A stretch of DNA of 14,571 nucleotides, from contig JANEMG010000015.1 in NCBI GenBank assembly GCA_024511045.1, forward strand, positions 1-14,571. The letters run 5' to 3'. Origin of the DNA: Gammaproteobacteria bacterium. Its GTDB lineage: Bacteria; Pseudomonadota; Gammaproteobacteria; Methylococcales; Methylomonadaceae. Shown here piece after piece: positions 7,092 through 14,571 of this stretch. Positions within the stretch are counted from its first letter, which is position 1; each line of letters starts with the position of its first letter. Made by a program: the position numbers and the translations under genes. The notes below the pieces were generated by a model. That model did not search any database and was not told the DNA's origin. It was given only the letters and a program-made list of their open reading frames with translations.

Positions 7092-8498
7092 CTACTTCTC
7101 GCCGGCATCCTGTTCATTGCCGCCGGCAAACAGCCGGTAGGCGGGATTGGCGCTTTCCTCGCGGTAGGTAAACCCCAGGTCATCCAGATTCCGCCTGAAC
7201 AGCCTGTGCTCCTCCCTGGCTATCTGCAGGCCGATCAACACCTTGCCGAATGCCGCGCCATGGTTGCGGTAATGGAACAGGCTGATATTCCAGCGTCCGC
7301 CCATGGTGGTCAAAAACTTCAGCAGCGCGCCGGGCCGTTCGGGAAACTCCAGGCTGTAGACCACTTCGCCCAGCAGGCCCGGCGCATGGCCGCCGACCAT
7401 GTAGCGGACATGCTCCTTGGCCAGATCGTTTTCGGTCATGTCGGTGACCGCAAAGCCCTTGCCGCGCAGCAATGCGATCAACTCCGCCCGGTCGGTGCGG
7501 GACGCGCTGCTGGATACGCCGACAAAAATCTGCGCAGCGGCCCTGTCGAAATAACGGTAATTGAATTCGGTGACGTTGCGCGAACCCAGCGCCTGGCAGA
7601 ATTGCAGAAAACTGCCGCGCCGCTCGGGAATGGTCACCGCCAGCAAAATCTCCCGATGCTCGCCCACCTCGGCCCTTTCGGCGACATAGCGCAGACGGTC
7701 GAAATTGATATTGGCGCCGCTTTCGACGGCGACCAGCGTCGCTCCGGAAACAACACTCCCCTCGCTATATTTCTTCAGTCCGGCAACCGCCAAAGCGCCT
7801 GCCGGTTCGGCCACCGAGCGGGTATCATCGAAGATATCCTTGATTGCCGCGCAGATTTCATCGGTGTTGACGCAGATCACCTCATCGACGCACTGCCGCG
7901 CCAGCCGCCAGGGTTCCCTGCCGATCTGCTTCACCGCGACGCCGTCAGCGAACAGCCCCACCTGCCTGATGGTCACCCGTCACCTGGCCTGCAGCGCCCG
8001 GTTCAGACAATCGGCGTCATCGGGCTCGACGCCGATCACCCGGATCTCCGGCCTGACGAACTTGATGTAGGCGGCGATGCCGGCGATCACATCGACATCG
8101 TCGTAGGGATGAATGAAGGTCAGGTCGCCTTTTTCGGCCAGCTGCAGGGCATGCCCGCAGGCCTCGTCGTAGGAATCGCCGAACAGGACGATCTCGGCGC
8201 CCCGGGCCTGAACCGCCCTGACCTTGATTTCCGGCGTCGTGGTGGGCATCACGATCAGGGCATGGTTGCCGGCGGAAGCGGCGATCACGCCCGCCGCCTT
8301 TTGCCGCTGGTCGAGCAGCGCCATCTTGTTGTAGGCGCCGCGCAGCTTGAAGGAAAAGACCGGCTGCAGGTCCTCGCGCTTCAGGTAGACGGAATTTCCG
8401 AGGCGCGCCGACAGATTGGGGGCATGATCCAGCGGCGTCTCCACGGCGACATCGTAAACCCTTGCCCGTAAAATCTTTTCGATGGTTTTTTGCAGCAT
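7092..8498 (-). pseudogene. ilvA: Threonine ammonia-lyase IlvA, degraded
   Basis: IlvA deaminates threonine to 2-oxobutanoate, the first step of isoleucine synthesis. The frame starts at the ATG at 8498 (MLQKTIEKILRARVYDVAVE) and keeps the PLP lysine in SFKLRGAY (K51). Three lesions are visible. An in-frame TGA at 7980-7982 splits the gene after ALQAR; the same frame continues with RVTIRQVGLFADGVAVK, so it is a nonsense change, not a frameshift. ASAGNHA joins directly to LIVMPT (near 8258), omitting about 14 residues found in E. coli IlvA. VIAG joins directly to IAAYIK (near 8078), omitting about 30 residues including the PVGGGGL loop that holds the PLP phosphate. Both C-terminal ACT-like regulatory domains remain readable (ILLAVTIPERRGSFLQFC; VVYSLEFPERPGALLKFL). 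A GTG at 7976 could start a fragment, but it would lack a catalytic site. Gap sizes come from memory of the E. coli sequence. Confidence 0.9.
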
Positions 8499-8527
8499 CG
8501 CACCAGGACTACAGTTCCGGGGAACTG

Positions 8528-8556
8528 TTGTAAGTCTCAATCCAAAAGGGTATTAT
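8528..8556 (+). promoter_or_regulatory. Predicted sigma70 promoter of rpiA
   Basis: TTGTAA (8528-8533) and TATTAT (8551-8556) are separated by exactly 17 bases. Transcription would start near 8563, giving a leader of about 45 bases. It lies in the short divergent spacer between ilvA and rpiA. Confidence 0.55.
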
Positions 8557-8608
8557 CACACAATTCAAGCCACTCTTTTAACCCGCTGCAATTCAGGTAG
8601 AACAAGCC

Positions 8609-9262
8609 ATGACACAAGACGAATTAAAACGCAAGACCGCCGAAGCCGCTCTGGAATACATCAAGGGCGTACCCATCGTTGGCGTGGGCACCGGCTCCAC
8701 GGTCAACCACTTCATCGATTTCCTGGTGGACATGCGCTCCTCCATCGACGGCGCCGTCTCCAGCTCGGAAACCACCACGGCCCGCCTCAAGGAAGTCGGC
8801 ATACCGGTGATCGACCTGAACAGCGTCGGCGAGATCGAAGTCTATGTCGACGGCGCCGACGAGGTGAACCCGCTGAAACAGATGATCAAGGGCGGCGGCG
8901 GCGCGCTGACCCGGGAGAAAATCGTCGCCGCGGCCAGCAAGACCTTCGTCTGCATCGTCGATGCCAGCAAGGAAGTGGACGCCCTGGGAGACTATCCCCT
9001 GCCCATCGAGGTCATTCCCATGGCCAGAAGCTATGTCGCGCGGGAGATGGTGAAAATGGGCGGCCGGCCGGTGTGGCGGGAAGATTATTTTACCGACAAC
9101 GGCAACGAGATCATCGATATCCACAATCTGGACATCAGGGAACCCATCGCCATGGAAAAAACCATCAACAATATTCCCGGCGTGGTTTCCGTGGGCATCT
9201 TTGCCGAACGCCCGGCCGATATCGTGCTGATCGGTTCGGAAAACGGCATCATCAGCAAATAA
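8609..9262 (+). CDS. rpiA: Ribose-5-phosphate isomerase A
   Basis: RpiA interconverts ribose 5-phosphate and ribulose 5-phosphate in the non-oxidative pentose phosphate pathway. The 217-aa protein is the usual length (E. coli 219). The phosphate-binding GTGST is at 27-31, followed by SSSETTT, the DGADE motif with D81 and D84, and KGGGGALTREK with K94 and catalytic E103, all at E. coli positions. It is divergent from ilvA, a pairing common in gammaproteobacteria, which shows that the decayed ilvA is at its normal locus. Only a weak ribosome binding site precedes the ATG. The gene ends at a strong terminator. It appears fully intact. Confidence 0.97.
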   Translation: MTQDELKRKTAEAALEYIKGVPIVGVGTGSTVNHFIDFLVDMRSSIDGAVSSSETTTARLKEVGIPVIDLNSVGEIEVYVDGADEVNPLKQMIKGGGGALTREKIVAAASKTFVCIVDASKEVDALGDYPLPIEVIPMARSYVAREMVKMGGRPVWREDYFTDNGNEIIDIHNLDIREPIAMEKTINNIPGVVSVGIFAERPADIVLIGSENGIISK

Positions 9263-9280
9263 GGCAGGCCCCATCCATAG

Positions 9281-9317
9281 AAAAGCCCGGCGTGCAAAAG
9301 CAACACCGGGCTTTTTT
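9281..9317. terminator. Bidirectional intrinsic terminator between rpiA and gspD
   Basis: AAAAGCCCGG (9281-9290) pairs with CCGGGCTTTT (9306-9315) around a 15-base loop, with a run of six T on the plus strand and four on the minus. It can end both rpiA from the left and the gsp operon from the right. Confidence 0.85.
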
Positions 9318-9342
9318 GCTTGCAGGGTACACAATACGTACC

Positions 9343-11482
9343 CTACGGCTGGTTTGCTTCCGCCTCTGATGCTTTTTTCATCGCTTCGACATCCTCGAAA
9401 ATCGAAGACAACTGTCGTTTGTATTCCCTGGTTACTTCACGGGCATCCAGTTTTCCTCCGATTACCTTCGGGGTTATCAACACTACCAACTCATCTTTGA
9501 CTTTATTCCGGTTGGTGGTGCTGAACAAGGCACCGAGATAGGGGATGTCCATCAACCAGGGAACCCCGGTCCTGTTTTCCTCGAAAGTTGTCGAAATCAG
9601 CCCTCCCAATACCACCGTCTCGCCGCTGTGTATCGCCACGGTACTGTTCAGGGAACGCTGTAAAATCGTTGGTGAATCGATTCCCGACGTGGTCGTCCTC
9701 TGCGGGGTGTCGACACTCTGTTCAATATCCATGATCACCATGCCACCGGCATTGACCCGGGGCGTCAAAGTCACCCCTGTATCGCGCATCTCTATATTGT
9801 TTGTTATCAACGGGCTCGAGCCGCCGCTGGTGTTTGTCGTCGAACTGGTAAGAATCGGCACCTGGTCGCCGACCTGAATCTTGGCCTCCTGATTGTTCAG
9901 CACCATCAAGGAAGGCGATGACAGAACATTGATATTCTTTTTTTCCTGTCGGGCATGAATGATGGCCTCGATGTCATCGGCCTTTTTGATCAAATAGGAA
10001 AAGCCTCCCGTACTGGACGCCAGAGCCGTATCAATCAGCGGTCCCAACTGACCCAGTCCTTCACGCCCTCCGGGCAAGGAATTCTTGAACTTCCATTCCA
10101 CGCCGTACTTGAGATCGTCATCGAGTCTGATGGCGAGAATGGCAGCCTCTATGAGCACCTGCAGTGGCTGCACGTCCAGCTGCTTGATGACATTGCGTAT
10201 GGCCTCGTATTCCTGCGCCGTGGCGACGATGATCAGGGAATTGTTCTGCTCGTCGGCGATGATCCGGACATCGCCGACATCTCCGGCGGTGATTCTAATC
10301 TGCCTGTTCGTGCTGCGCTGCTGCGTGCCTTTCTGCTGCTTGCCCTTGCTGGTGATTTTCACCGCCTTGCGGCCCGGGGCCAGGGAAGGCGGCCGGGTGG
10401 TTTTCCGACGCCCGCTGATGAAGATATCGTTGAGCGTCGCCGCCAGGTCGACGGCCTTCAGATGCTGCACCCGGTAGACGATGACGCCGCCGCTGGCCGA
10501 GGTGTTGGCCTTGTCCAGCCGGCTGATCCAGGTCCTGACCTTCTGCAGATACCGGGATTGCGGGGTGATCACCAGCAGGGCATTGAGGCGTTCTATGGGG
10601 ATGATCTTGAACATGCCGGCCAGGGGACTCTCGCCGGTCAGGCCGAAAATTTCATCCAACTCCTGATAGATGGTCGCCGCGTCGACATTGTGCAGCGGGA
10701 AGATGCCGAAGGACATGCCCCGCATGAAATCGACATCGAATAGTGCGATGGTCTCCTTGATGCCCTGCAGCTGTTCGGCCGTGCCGGCCAGCATCAGCAG
10801 GTTCCGGGCGAGATCGGCCCTGAGTATCGTGGTCGGCGTGACCATGGGCTTGAGAATGTTCTGTATCTCGGTGACGCCGACATACTGCAGCGGTACGATC
10901 TGGATCTGGTAGCCGGCAGGCAGTTTGCCGCCGGGAACGCCCGTGAGCACACCGCCCCCCCTGCAGGGCGCTGGCCGCGGGTTCGATCTGGTAGATATTG
11001 CCTTTTCTGATCAACACGGCATTGTTGACCTGCAGCAGCAATTCCAGGGTCGGCAGCAATTCCTCCCGGGTCAGTGGGCGTGACGTCTGCAGCGTCACCT
11101 TGCCCCTGACCTTGGGATTGATCACATAGCTCGCGTTCAAGGTGTCGTTGATGATGACCTTGACCACTTCCCCCAGTTCGGCTTCTTCGAAATTCAGCGT
11201 ATATTTGCCGGCCGCCGACTGTCCGCCGCCGGACGGCGTCGCCACCGAACCGATGAAATCGCCATCACCGGGGTAGAGCTGCGCTTTCTCGATGCCTTCC
11301 CGCTCTTCCTTGGAAGGGTTGGCCACCTGGGGAAAATCCTTCTGCTCTGCACTAGCCTTGCTGCGGGCAAGACTGATATCCTGGTCCAGCGGAATTTTCT
11401 TGAAACCCTCAGGTCCCAGATGCTCACAGGCGGAAAGCAGACCGGCCAGAACGATGAGGACGGGCAGATTGAAATTTTTCAT
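9343..11482 (-). CDS. gspD: GspD outer-membrane secretin, frameshifted at a G7 tract
   Basis: The type II secretion secretin forms the outer-membrane gate. The start at 11482 gives a lipoprotein signal (VLAGLLSAC, lipobox cysteine C19), so this is a lipid-anchored secretin. Residues about 93-170 are the N0 domain (YTLNFEEAELGEVVKVIIND). After ALQGG the frame is lost in a run of seven G (plus-strand C7 at 10955-10961). Six G would continue as GVLTGVPGGKLPAGYQ and give 712 aa. The downstream frame (from 10950) holds the N1-N3 ring domains and the secretin barrel (VLSSPSLMVLNNQEAKIQVG; STVAIHSGETVVLGGLI; GVPWLMDIPYLGALF; DELVVLITPKVI), then a helical tail. As written, the upstream product stops at 10652 after 276 aa. 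It is last in the operon, 18 bases after gspC. The family is certain; whether the gene is functional is not. Confidence 0.88.
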
Positions 11483-11500
11483 TGTTTATCTCACTCCAAC

Positions 11501-12127
11501 TCAATGACGAGTGATTCCCGATCGGGGCGCCGCTCTCTTGGGCTGCACTGTTCCCGGCCTGGGTGTCGTTTTCAGCAAGGGGGGCTTGTGCTGCGATGGT
11601 ACGGCATCTTCCCCGGCCGGCCCCTTCGCCGCGCCCGGTTCCCGCAGCAGCAGTTCCACACGGTTCGCCCCCTGTTTCATGATCACCCTGTCGGACAGTA
11701 ATTCGTCGATTTCCCAGCCCTGGATGACATCCCCCGGGCGGACGCGGTATTTCTTGTTCTGCTTGTCCACGAACAGGGCGATCATGTCATCGGGGTTGAC
11801 CACTATGCCGGTCAGTTTGACATCCAGATTGGTATTGACACTGATGGTTTCGATCACGCCCTTGTTTTCTATCGGCGCCCTGCCCTCGATGAACAGGGGG
11901 CGGTTGATTATCTCATCATAGGCATCCAGCGGCCCCAGTATTTCCTGGAAAGCGGGTATTTGTTCAAGCGCCATGGGCGCTGGTTTTTGCTGACTGATTT
12001 CAGTGGCCAGTTGCGCCCGGTAAGCCTTGCTGACCTGCCACTCCAGAAAAACGATGCCGGCAAAGCCCAGGCAAAGACCCAGCAAAACGATCGACAGCTT
12101 GTAGTCTTCCAGCAGGTTCTGTTTCAT
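11501..12127 (-). CDS. gspC: GspC-like inner-membrane coupling protein
   Basis: A 208-aa protein with a short cytoplasmic start, one membrane segment (about 11-28, LSIVLLGLCLGFAGIVFL) and a periplasmic homology region (about 97-160). That region includes LTGIVVNPDDMIALFV, YRVRPGDVIQGWEIDEL and NRVELLL, as in GspC and the equivalent PilP. GspC ties the inner-membrane platform to the N0 domain of the secretin, encoded next. The tail after 165 is proline-rich and basic, with no PDZ or coiled-coil domain, so it is shorter than classical GspC (about 270-300 aa). Its ATG overlaps the gspM TGA by four bases (12124-12127). It may equally be annotated as a PilP- or GspP-type protein. Confidence 0.75.
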   Translation of the reverse strand: MKQNLLEDYKLSIVLLGLCLGFAGIVFLEWQVSKAYRAQLATEISQQKPAPMALEQIPAFQEILGPLDAYDEIINRPLFIEGRAPIENKGVIETISVNTNLDVKLTGIVVNPDDMIALFVDKQNKKYRVRPGDVIQGWEIDELLSDRVIMKQGANRVELLLREPGAAKGPAGEDAVPSQHKPPLLKTTPRPGTVQPKRAAPRSGITRH

Positions 12128-12721
12128 TGCCCGGTATTCCTCATAAAACCGACGACATCCATGTTGACATTCAGTTTGTCGACCGGCTCTATTTTCCGCG
12201 TTTTACGGTTTCTCCGCCCCCTGACCTGGTTGATGTCTATTTTTGCCACCACCATGTAGGGTTTGGCGGTTTCAATCGCATAGAGGATGTTTCTTATCGC
12301 CTCCATGCTTCCGGACAACCTGACCTTGACGACGATTTTCGTCAGGCCTTCAAATTCCTGCTGCGGCAACGCCTGGGTACTGGTCATCTGCCCCCCCCGC
12401 ATCCTGCACCGCCTGCTTGATTTTTTTCTGCATCTCGGCAATGGCCACCGCCGCGGTCTCCTGGGAACTGAAAAAACCGGCGTTGCGCAGCTGTTTTCTC
12501 AAATCCGCCACCTGGCTTTGCATTTTTTCCTTGTCGACAATCCTGCCAGTATAGCGATTCAGTCTGAATTCCAGGTTTTCAATGGTTTCATTGTACTCGA
12601 GTATGGTGCCCAGGAAGGGAACAAGCAGCATCGAACCGACAATGAGGATCACGCCGGCCAGCAAACCCACCGCCAGCCAACGCTGCTGCTTGTCGTCGAG
12701 TCTATCCAGCATCTTTTTCAT
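12124..12721 (-). CDS. gspM: GspM/PilO-like platform protein, frameshifted at a G8 tract
   Basis: The start at 12721 (MKKMLDRLDDKQQRWL) has a GAGGACGGAG ribosome binding site and lies within the end of gspL. Residues about 15-37 form a membrane helix, then a coiled coil (about 43-90). After AVQDAGG the frame breaks in a run of eight G (plus-strand C8 at 12391-12398). With seven G the protein continues QMTSTQALPQQEFEGLTKIV and totals 198 aa, ending in a ferredoxin-like domain (VVKVRLSGSMEAIRNILYAI) as in GspM and PilO. Uncorrected, the first frame ends after ADDQYPGVAAAGI at 12350. GspM/PilO pairs with GspL/PilN to hold the cytoplasmic ATPase at the membrane. The intact form is inferred from the continuity of both halves. 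Confidence 0.8.
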
Positions 12722-13814
12722 CTCCGTCCTCATGCACGGCGACATCGGTGGCAATCTGGAAACGCTCCAGCCCCGACATTCTGTCCTGGGTGACCGGCGA
12801 TACGAAACGCGTATTGCTGAACAGGGGCGAACCCTCGATGGTGCCGATCAGAGCCGATGCGGAAGGCGAGAGGCCCTGAATCTGCAGGCGTTTGTCGTTG
12901 TACTGGAAGCGTTTCAGCGAGGTATCGTCGGGCAGCAGGTGGGTCAGTTCCTGCAAGGCCTTGACGATGGAAAGTTCGGTTTCCTTGACCGTCAGGACTG
13001 TTTGCGCATCGGCGGCCAGCAACTCGGCCTCCTCGCGGATTTTTTCAATTTCCTGCACCTTCTTGGCCGCTGTCCTGACCTTTGCATTCAGATCATCCAC
13101 GACTTTCGCCCCCACCCAGAGCGGATAGTTGAAGGCTGCGATCAACAACAGAACCAGGCAGCCCAAAAACGCCAGATTGGCGATTTTCGGGCCTTTATTC
13201 TCCCGGCGGCGAAAACTTTCCGGGAGCAGATTGTAGCTTGCCATTGCCGCATCGTAATGACCGGAATCCTGATAGCGGACCGCGGACAACTCGATGCCCA
13301 GCGCCCCAACATACTTCAACAGCGATTCCAGTTTCCATTTTGGCGTGCAGATCAGCTCGACATCGACCTGGCTGCCCTCCTTGTTTTTCCCCAGGACGTT
13401 CAAGTCATAATAGATCTGGTCCTCGGTGAACGGCGTGTATCGGTCCAGTTCGTAGACGATGACCTGGCGCAGGTTCTCTTCGGTGGCGACCGGCAGGGAA
13501 ATGGTTTTTTTCAACCCCTGCCGATGATCCAGTTCCAGGATGATATCCGCCTTTCTCAAACCGGGATGTTCCTGAAACAGTCTCTCCAGCAGCTGCCTGC
13601 CGCCCTTGTCCAGACTGAAGACCGCCAGTTCCTTCTCTCCAGCCGGGGTTTTCTCCAGCAATTGAAAATGCGAGTCCTGGATACGCAGGAATATCTGCTC
13701 CCTGACGCCGCCGCCCAGGTTGCGGAATTTTTGCGGCACCAGAAACGCCAGTTCTTTTTTCCACCAGTGAAAAAAGTCTGTCACCTGCGTTTTCAAATTT
13801 TCCGGAATTTGCAT
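12702..13814 (-). CDS. gspL: GspL-like protein with PilN domain
   Basis: A 370-aa bitopic membrane protein. Residues 1-205 form a cytoplasmic domain like GspL/PilM (TISLPVATEENLRQVIVYEL, YTPFTEDQIYYD), a degenerate actin-like fold. Residues 211-233 are the membrane segment (IANLAFLGCLVLLLIAAFNY). A coiled coil (about 237-270) and a PilN-type ferredoxin-like domain follow (ELTHLLPDDTSLKRFQYNDK, GLSPSASALIGTIEGSPLF). In type II systems GspL recruits the ATPase GspE and binds GspM. It starts 21 bases after gspK with an AAGG just upstream, and its last 20 bases overlap gspM, so translation is probably coupled. The gene appears intact. Confidence 0.82.
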   Translation of the reverse strand: MQIPENLKTQVTDFFHWWKKELAFLVPQKFRNLGGGVREQIFLRIQDSHFQLLEKTPAGEKELAVFSLDKGGRQLLERLFQEHPGLRKADIILELDHRQGLKKTISLPVATEENLRQVIVYELDRYTPFTEDQIYYDLNVLGKNKEGSQVDVELICTPKWKLESLLKYVGALGIELSAVRYQDSGHYDAAMASYNLLPESFRRRENKGPKIANLAFLGCLVLLLIAAFNYPLWVGAKVVDDLNAKVRTAAKKVQEIEKIREEAELLAADAQTVLTVKETELSIVKALQELTHLLPDDTSLKRFQYNDKRLQIQGLSPSASALIGTIEGSPLFSNTRFVSPVTQDRMSGLERFQIATDVAVHEDGDEKDAG

Positions 13815-13835
13815 CGAAAACCTTTTTTGTCCTGT

Positions 13836-14465
13836 TCAATCAGAAATTTCAGCAAACTGCCCGGTAAATAGGGATTCATCGGCAACGCCGGATTTCCAGC
13901 GCAGCATGGAAAAACCAAGCCTGCTGTTTTTCTGGTATTTCGCCACGATCATCAGGCTTCCTGACTGCCGGTCGGGAAGAACGGCCCGGGAATAGAAACT
14001 GTAGGCCACGCCCTGCTTGACAGGGTCGGCGGGCATGTCTTTTTCGCCGTCTTCCTCGGCAGCATCCAGTAATTCCTGTTCCGCCATTTCCTGTTCATCG
14101 AAAAACACCCGCAACACCTTGAATGGTGCTTTTTTCAAATCGACCTTGTCTTTTTTTGCATAAATCGTAATCATGTCTTCAATGGCGGTATAGATCCCGG
14201 CATCCATGCCAAGCACCAGCTGTACTTCCTCGATGGTTTCGAAGGGACCATTGCGAGGCCCGTAAGCCTTGCCCGCCGCTTCATATTCACTCCGTTCCGC
14301 GCCATTCAGGCGGTACAATTCGTTTTTATCACGCCAGTCCAGAATCGCGTCAGCCAGTTCGGACGCCTTGACCTCATCGATTTCGATGCTTTCGAACAGC
14401 TTCACCAGGGTTCGCTGATCGGCGTAATTCAGATCGATCTTGCCCGTCTCGGGGTAACTACTCAC
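13836..14465 (-). CDS. gspK: GspK-like minor pseudopilin, N-terminally truncated
   Basis: A 209-aa frame from a GTG at 14465. It matches the periplasmic part of GspK, the largest minor pseudopilin at the pilus tip: GKIDLNYADQRTLVKLFE, ADAILDWRDKNELYRLNGAE, GPRNGPFETIEEVQLVLGM and VDLKKAPFKVLRVFF. The family normally has about 300 aa or more and starts with a prepilin leader and long hydrophobic helix; both are missing here. Upstream in the same frame, an ATG at 14516 gives MKKRL, then a TAG (14499-14501), then IHRGRLVLILGVSS running into the GspK body. That may be the original start with a nonsense change and a deletion. The upstream pseudopilin genes normally found before gspK are not within the 55 bases left. 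Confidence 0.75.
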   Translation of the reverse strand: MSSYPETGKIDLNYADQRTLVKLFESIEIDEVKASELADAILDWRDKNELYRLNGAERSEYEAAGKAYGPRNGPFETIEEVQLVLGMDAGIYTAIEDMITIYAKKDKVDLKKAPFKVLRVFFDEQEMAEQELLDAAEEDGEKDMPADPVKQGVAYSFYSRAVLPDRQSGSLMIVAKYQKNSRLGFSMLRWKSGVADESLFTGQFAEISD

Positions 14466-14528
14466 CCCTAAGATGAGTACAAGCCTGCCTCGATGGATCT
14501 ACAATCGCTTTTTCATGTCTGTAGAGGC

Positions 14529-14557
14529 TTGACATCATAGCACGCCGAGTCTATGCT
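14529..14557 (+). promoter_or_regulatory. Near-consensus sigma70 promoter facing out of the window
   Basis: TTGACA (14529-14534) and TATGCT (14552-14557) are separated by 17 bases on the plus strand. Transcription would start near 14564 and leave the window. Its target is not visible. A minus-strand TATGAT (14539-14534) overlaps the -35 and might serve the gsp operon, but it lacks a convincing -35. Confidence 0.5.
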
Positions 14558-14571
14558 ATTGACCCAACACA

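Noticed and set aside
7092..7976. Separate short gene starting at the GTG at 7976
   Set aside because: It is in the same frame as the upstream ilvA fragment, separated only by a TGA and one codon, and its content is the C-terminal half of IlvA with the ACT domains. It is better described as part of one pseudogene.
9343..11482. PilQ, the type IV pilus secretin, instead of GspD
   Set aside because: No AMIN domain precedes N0, and the neighbours include a GspK-like pseudopilin and fused PilM/PilN-type GspL, which indicates a type II secretion operon.

Overview
This window looks like a chromosomal segment of a gammaproteobacterium with GC in the high fifties (my estimate by eye). The evidence is a 911-aa SecA whose Walker residues fall at the same numbers as in E. 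coli, the divergent ilvA/rpiA pair, a Gsp-type (type II) secretion operon, and hairpin repeats of the 'CGTTCCCA...TGGGAAC' kind that I associate with Methylococcales- and Thiotrichales-like genomes. The repeat-based placement is weak. Most of the window is housekeeping sequence; the notable feature is how many of its genes are damaged.

Layout, left to right. Positions 1-41 (minus) carry the first 14 codons of what looks like an IS481-type transposase leaving the window. secA (148-2883, minus) follows. Divergent from it is a large exported thioredoxin-fold protein of the DUF255/YyaL family with a DsbD-alpha-like domain at its C-terminus (3040-5466, plus). Next is an AT-richer island, a vapBC toxin-antitoxin pair (5824-6401), with its own near-consensus promoter and flanked in direct orientation by two related palindromic repeats. 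An EVE-domain protein (6615-7073, plus) converges on ilvA (7092-8498, minus). The ilvA gene is a pseudogene with an in-frame TGA and two internal in-frame gaps, one of which removes the glycine-rich PLP phosphate loop. rpiA (8609-9262, plus) is intact and ends at a bidirectional terminator.

The right third (14465 down to 9343, minus) is one tightly packed operon, gspK-gspL-gspM-gspC-gspD: an inner-membrane platform of PilM/N/O/P-like parts plus a lipoprotein secretin. Three of its five genes are interrupted. gspD is off-frame by one at a G7 tract and gspM is off-frame by one at a G8 tract. gspK lacks its prepilin N-terminal region, and an in-frame TAG follows a plausible ATG. These are the only two G/C runs of seven or more that I see, and both sit exactly at the frame breaks. 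Reversible phase variation, ordinary decay, or a shared homopolymer error could each explain this. A strong plus-strand promoter at 14529-14557 points out of the right end.

How the genes work together: SecA supplies exported proteins to the periplasm, the DUF255-DsbD-alpha fusion probably acts there on thiols, and the Gsp machine would move folded proteins across the outer membrane. I see no CRISPR array, tRNA, rRNA or clearly new multi-gene system. The best leads are the paired homopolymer frameshifts, the ilvA decay, the domain fusion and the repeat-bracketed vapBC island.
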